A DNA stretch of 42,384 nucleotides from Microcaldota archaeon (lineage in GTDB: Archaea; Micrarchaeota; Micrarchaeia; Anstonellales; Anstonellaceae). The DNA lies in contig JAKAJC010000010.1 in assembly GCA_021814005.1 (NCBI GenBank), forward strand, positions 1 to 42,384, given 5' to 3'. This document shows positions 39,839-42,384 of the stretch, piece after piece; within the stretch, counting starts at the first letter, position 1, and every line of letters begins with the position of its first letter. The notes below the pieces were generated by a model that was not told the origin of the DNA, searched no databases, and saw nothing but the letters and a program-made list of their open reading frames with translations. Both the position numbers and the translations under genes were made by a program.

Positions 39839-40510
39839 ATGACAGACGAAACCCCTCTCAAAGCTCACATTGTTATCGACGAGCGCGAGTCAAGGGAATA
39901 TGACAAACTGCTCGAGGCTGCGGGCTGCTCAACCGAGCGCAAAACACTTTCCATCGCCGACTTCGTTCTCTCCGAACGTCTTGCAGCCGAGAGAAAAAGC
40001 CGCGCAGACTTCGAGGCATCCATTATCGACGGTCGGCTCTTTGAGCAGGCCGCGCGCCTTATCTCGGCCTATCCAAGAGTTGTAATGATTATAGAGGGGG
40101 ACAGAGACGACGGGCGTTCCAACCGCGTCTCGCGCTCCGCCCTTCTCGGTGCCTATTCCTCCCTTGTTTCCGACCTGGGTATAAGCATTTTTTTCACAAA
40201 AAGCCCCCCCGCCACCGCCGAGCTTCTGGCAGCTTTGGCGCGCCATGACCAGCTGGCCAAAAAGGTTCCCATGCGCGTGATGTCCAAGCCCAAAAGCATC
40301 ACTCTCGAGCAGACGCAGCGCTCCATCGTCGAAGCCCTGCCCGGCGTCGGCCCGCAGATGGCCAGGCGCCTTTTGAGCCATTTCGGCACTCCGGCACGTG
40401 TTTTTTCGTCATCTGTCAAACAATTGCAAGAAGTAGAGGGTATGGGGCCCAAAAAAGCCAAGCTAATCTATAAAGTATTAGATAGCCTTTGGGAGCAAAA
40501 GCAAGAATAG
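39839..40510 (+). CDS. ERCC4/XPF-family structure-specific nuclease
   Basis: The 223-residue, helicase-free archaeal XPF cuts branched DNA in repair or at stalled forks. The nuclease domain has IDERESREYDKLL, the signature AERKSRADFEASIIDGRLFEQA (ERKxxxDF), and GISIFFTKSPPATAELLA. A C-terminal tandem helix-hairpin-helix (ALPGVGPQMARRLLSHFG, QEVEGMGPKKAKLIYKVL) binds DNA. Lacking the Hef-type helicase domain, it resembles crenarchaeal XPF. The ATG follows GGTGGG. The catalytic set appears intact. Confidence 0.92.
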   Translation: MTDETPLKAHIVIDERESREYDKLLEAAGCSTERKTLSIADFVLSERLAAERKSRADFEASIIDGRLFEQAARLISAYPRVVMIIEGDRDDGRSNRVSRSALLGAYSSLVSDLGISIFFTKSPPATAELLAALARHDQLAKKVPMRVMSKPKSITLEQTQRSIVEALPGVGPQMARRLLSHFGTPARVFSSSVKQLQEVEGMGPKKAKLIYKVLDSLWEQKQE

Positions 40511-40573
40511 TTTTAGACACAGCCCGCAAAGTTGTGGATGCGAATGACATATGAGGTAAAAACAGGTATCAGG

Positions 40574-40598
40574 TTAATATATATCCTTTATAAAAAAC
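40574..40598 (+). promoter_or_regulatory. Strong TATA region for the 40655 gene
   Basis: An AT-rich run with two TATA-like cores (aatatatat and tttataaaaaa) is 57-81 bases before the ATG. Transcription should start near 40618, leaving a leader with GAGTGAGGG before the start. Confidence 0.6.
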
Positions 40599-40654
40599 AT
40601 TTCAGATGAAACGACTGTTTCTAGACGGCAAAACACGCGATATGGAGTGAGGGC

Positions 40655-41155
40655 ATGGACGAAACCATTATCAAAATTGTCAAAGCGCGCCTAAAGCGCT
40701 GGGAAGGCCAGACTCTGGACAAGACGAAACTGGACTCTTTGCGCACCGAGATTTACGAGAAAACAAAAACAAACAAATTCGCGCCTTTCTCCAACATCAA
40801 GAAATGGGTGCACGAAGCCCGCAAGCAGATGGCAGCCGACGCGAAAGCGGCCGCCAAATCAGGCGCGAAGAAATCAGCCCCCTCCTCGAAATCAAAATCG
40901 CACGCCCCCGCGCCGGCGCACGTTCCGTCTGTGGCGCCCGCGGTGCAGAACAGTCTCGACGACATCAAGAGCGAGATGGATTTGACGCCCCGCCAAGAAG
41001 TCGTCATGCCCAAGGCGCCCGTGGTGCTGGACAAGGTCTATTTGCAGTCAATCAGCTTCGAAATAGCAGCCATGCGCTCGGCAATGGACCGCATCGGCCG
41101 CCAGCTCGACAAGCTCGAGCGCGAGCTGAACCAGCACAGGCAGATGGCGGAATAA
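40655..41155 (+). CDS. Uncharacterised basic protein with helical ends
   Basis: The 166-residue protein is not recognised. An N-terminal helical domain (about residues 1-60; IVKARLKRWEGQTLDKTKLDSL) is followed by a Lys/Ala/Ser/Pro-rich low-complexity linker (about 60-95), and a C-terminal helix (SFEIAAMRSAMDRIGRQLDKLERELNQHRQ) looks like a coiled coil. A DNA- or RNA-associated structural role is possible from the basic linker, but nothing shows it directly. It has a strong promoter and a T-rich tract follows. Confidence 0.65.
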   Translation: MDETIIKIVKARLKRWEGQTLDKTKLDSLRTEIYEKTKTNKFAPFSNIKKWVHEARKQMAADAKAAAKSGAKKSAPSSKSKSHAPAPAHVPSVAPAVQNSLDDIKSEMDLTPRQEVVMPKAPVVLDKVYLQSISFEIAAMRSAMDRIGRQLDKLERELNQHRQMAE

Positions 41156-41156
41156 G

Positions 41157-41186
41157 TTTCTTTTTCATTTTTTAATCTCATTTTCT
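41157..41186. terminator. T-rich terminator between convergent genes
   Basis: Successive T-runs (gtttctttttcattttttaa and catttt) fill the 30-base gap between the 40655 gene and the toxin gene. Confidence 0.5.
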
Positions 41187-41434
41187 CATTCGTAAACGTC
41201 TTTGCGGTGCCGCACGCGGACCACCGTGACATCTTTTCCAACGACGATATAGACCACGCGGTATTTCCCGACATGGATGCTGCGCTTGTTCTTGAGCATG
41301 TTGGAGAGCGGCTTGCCGAGTTGGGGATGCTCGGTCAATTGGAGAATCTTCTTCAAAATGGGAATCTGCACCGATTTGTCCAGCACCTTAATCTGCCGGC
41401 ACGCTTCTTCGGTGTAAAACAGCTCATAGCTCAT
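41186..41434 (-). CDS. RelE/ParE-family toxin
   Basis: The 82-residue toxin has the RelE-fold signature: YELFYTEEACRQIKVLD, helices, then PLSNMLKNKRSIHVGKYRVVYIVVGKDVTVVRVRHRKDVYE. The basic residues and the end HRKDVY are typical of ribosome-dependent mRNA interferases. Its ATG overlaps the antitoxin's final codons by 11 bases, so the pair is translated in coupling. RelE versus ParE cannot be told by eye. Confidence 0.85.
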   Translation of the reverse strand: MSYELFYTEEACRQIKVLDKSVQIPILKKILQLTEHPQLGKPLSNMLKNKRSIHVGKYRVVYIVVGKDVTVVRVRHRKDVYE

Positions 41435-41654
41435 GCTTCAAACCCAGGCTCTTGACAAGCTTGGAGTGGGTTAAAACCTTGCCGGATTTGTACGCCTTCT
41501 CGCCGCGTTCGGCCGCCTTGATGTCCTCGATGATTTCGGCCTCTTCCAGCTTCTGCAGAATGGCGCGCCGCGCCACTTCGCTCCAGCGGAATTCGGAATG
41601 CCGGCGCATGCGGGCGTAAACTTCTTCAGGGACGCTTAAGGTGAGGTTGGCCAT
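41424..41654 (-). CDS. Antitoxin, ribbon-helix-helix type
   Basis: The 76-residue protein begins ANLTLSVPEEVYARMRRHSEFRWSEVARRAIL, a ribbon-helix-helix-like DNA-binding N-terminus, and ends in a charged tail (KAAERGEKAYKSGKVLTHSK) that would bind the toxin. AGGTGA is before the ATG at 41654. It overlaps the toxin gene by 11 bases and probably represses the operon through the palindrome at 41670-41687. VapB-like and RelB-like labels are both possible. Confidence 0.82.
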   Translation of the reverse strand: MANLTLSVPEEVYARMRRHSEFRWSEVARRAILQKLEEAEIIEDIKAAERGEKAYKSGKVLTHSKLVKSLGLKHEL

Positions 41655-41669
41655 GTGAAATCACCTGTT

Positions 41670-41687
41670 TTATGTGAAAGCACATAA
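41670..41687. promoter_or_regulatory. Palindromic operator and TATA region of the toxin-antitoxin operon
   Basis: TTATGTG/CACATAA is a perfect 7-base inverted repeat with an AAAG spacer. It overlaps the AT-rich TATA zone (to about 41693) for the minus strand. A second short palindrome, GTGA-AA-TCAC at 41656-41665, overlaps the ribosome site. Autoregulation is the expected role. Confidence 0.6.
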
Positions 41688-41755
41688 ATATAAATCCGCC
41701 TGATTTGGCCGGCCGAAAGTCAAAATGCCGGCATGGTTTTTTGGCCCATAGTCGT

Positions 41756-41767
41756 CTATTTATTTTC
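41756..41767 (+). promoter_or_regulatory. TATA box of the beta-CASP gene (leaderless)
   Basis: The element ctatttattttc is centred about 25 bases before the ATG at 41787, and no ribosome site lies between. Confidence 0.55.
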
Positions 41768-41786
41768 TCCCTCCGTTCTGCACCTG

Positions 41787-42384
41787 ATGGGCAATGAATT
41801 GGTTGTGCGCCTGGGCGGCAGGCGCATCGGCATGGACGTTACGGGGGGCGAGCTTGCCTACATCTCGCACGCCCACACGGACCACACACAAGCGTTAGGC
41901 GGCCCGCTGCCGATTTTCTGCTCCAGCATAACCGCCGATATTCTTGGTTTGGAAAAACAAAACAAAAAACAGGAGCCGGAACTCGCAGCAAACGCCGCCC
42001 TGCAGCCATCCGCGCCCGCCGAAACAAAAAAAGAAAAAAAATATTCCCGCCGCAGAAAATCAGGCCCCCTTTCCTCAATCGAGCCGCCCGTGAAAATCCT
42101 GCCGGCCCTGATTGACGTGCCGGAAGGCATCTCGCTGCATGACGCGGGCCACATTCTGGGCTCGACTCAAATCAGCGCCCAGAGCGAGCAGTGGGGAAAA
42201 CTTGTTTACACCGGCGATTTCAAATGCCGCGCAGGCCTCACCGTGAGCGCGGCCCCAATTCTGCCGTGCGACACGCTCGTAATCGAGTGCACCTACGGCG
42301 ACCCGCGCGTTTCATTCCCGCCGATGGACGGCGTGCTGGACGGCATGGAGCGCTGGGCGCGCCAGAACCGCGACGCGGTGCAGC
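41787..42384 (+). CDS. Beta-CASP metallo-beta-lactamase nuclease (partial, cut by window end)
   Basis: The visible 199 codons start a metallo-beta-lactamase/beta-CASP nuclease of the CPSF/YSH1-like archaeal class, which processes or degrades RNA. The metal motif HAHTDH appears in AYISHAHTDHTQALGG. Later come LHDAGHILGSTQI, VYTGDFKCRAG and DTLVIECTYGDPRVSFP, all typical. A low-complexity, charged insertion of about 40 residues (from KQNKKQEPE to RRRKSG) separates the first two motifs. The ATG at 41787 (MGNELVVRLGG) fits the TATA distance; an in-frame ATG at 41733 is less likely. The C-terminal part lies outside the window. Confidence 0.85.
   Translation, partial: MGNELVVRLGGRRIGMDVTGGELAYISHAHTDHTQALGGPLPIFCSSITADILGLEKQNKKQEPELAANAALQPSAPAETKKEKKYSRRRKSGPLSSIEPPVKILPALIDVPEGISLHDAGHILGSTQISAQSEQWGKLVYTGDFKCRAGLTVSAAPILPCDTLVIECTYGDPRVSFPPMDGVLDGMERWARQNRDAVQ

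Noticed and set aside
1-42384. Insertion sequences, integrases or attachment sites
   Set aside because: No transposase or integrase motifs and no IS-like terminal inverted repeats were seen; both tRNA genes are intact without nearby duplicated ends.

Overview
The window looks like a contiguous piece of an archaeal chromosome with a compact, moderately GC-rich layout. Several things point to Archaea: a nine-gene A-type (archaeal V-type) ATPase operon, deoxyhypusine synthase, an archaeal/eukaryotic-type prolyl-tRNA synthetase, an ATP-dependent DNA ligase, a form III RuBisCO, a RibL-like nucleotidyltransferase, an XPF/Hef-type nuclease and a beta-CASP nuclease. TATA boxes lie 25-30 bases before starts, many genes appear leaderless, GGTG/GGAGG ribosome sites are used and T-rich terminators follow genes. 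The dense packing and the many small Cys-rich secreted or lipoprotein-like proteins would suit a DPANN lineage such as Diapherotrites or Micrarchaeota. That placement is inference only.

Layout. 1-4387: carAB behind a hairpin-rich leader. 4460-9567: exported or redox genes (a Kazal/DUF333 protein, a lytic-transglycosylase-like protein, glutaredoxin, rhodanese, a large beta-propeller surface protein) with many short DNA repeats. 9610-15189: DNA ligase, AsnRS, peroxiredoxin, RibL-like enzyme and two small genes, one a possible winged-helix regulator. 15210-18161: a divergent pair of KaiC/RecA-like proteins (one apparently active, one with ruined nucleotide motifs), a membrane protein and an FNR-like flavoprotein. 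18360-27323: the ATPase operon in the order H-I-K-E-C-F-A-B-D. 27359-35122: flavoprotein, tRNA-Gln, lipoproteins, ProRS, an AT-richer metalloprotease island, RuBisCO and tRNA-Ile. 35203-42384: DUF192 lipoprotein, deoxyhypusine synthase, two uncharacterised genes, a non-coding stretch with two related long hairpins, a winged-helix protein, an ERCC4 nuclease, a toxin-antitoxin pair and the start of a beta-CASP nuclease.

How it fits together. The ATPase operon gives ion-driven ATP synthesis or hydrolysis. Form III RuBisCO would belong to AMP/nucleoside salvage, but its usual partners (AMP phosphorylase, ribose-1,5-bisphosphate isomerase) are not here. The exported proteins (Kazal inhibitor-like, peptidoglycan-lyase-like, TSP1-like, Cys-repeat) suggest a cell surface adapted to contact with other cells.

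Most striking unexplained structures: the twin hairpins at 38891-39107; the direct repeats flanking the surface-propeller gene; a hairpin just before the ATPase c-subunit gene; the active/degenerate KaiC pair; and several divergent gene pairs that seem to share one central TATA box.
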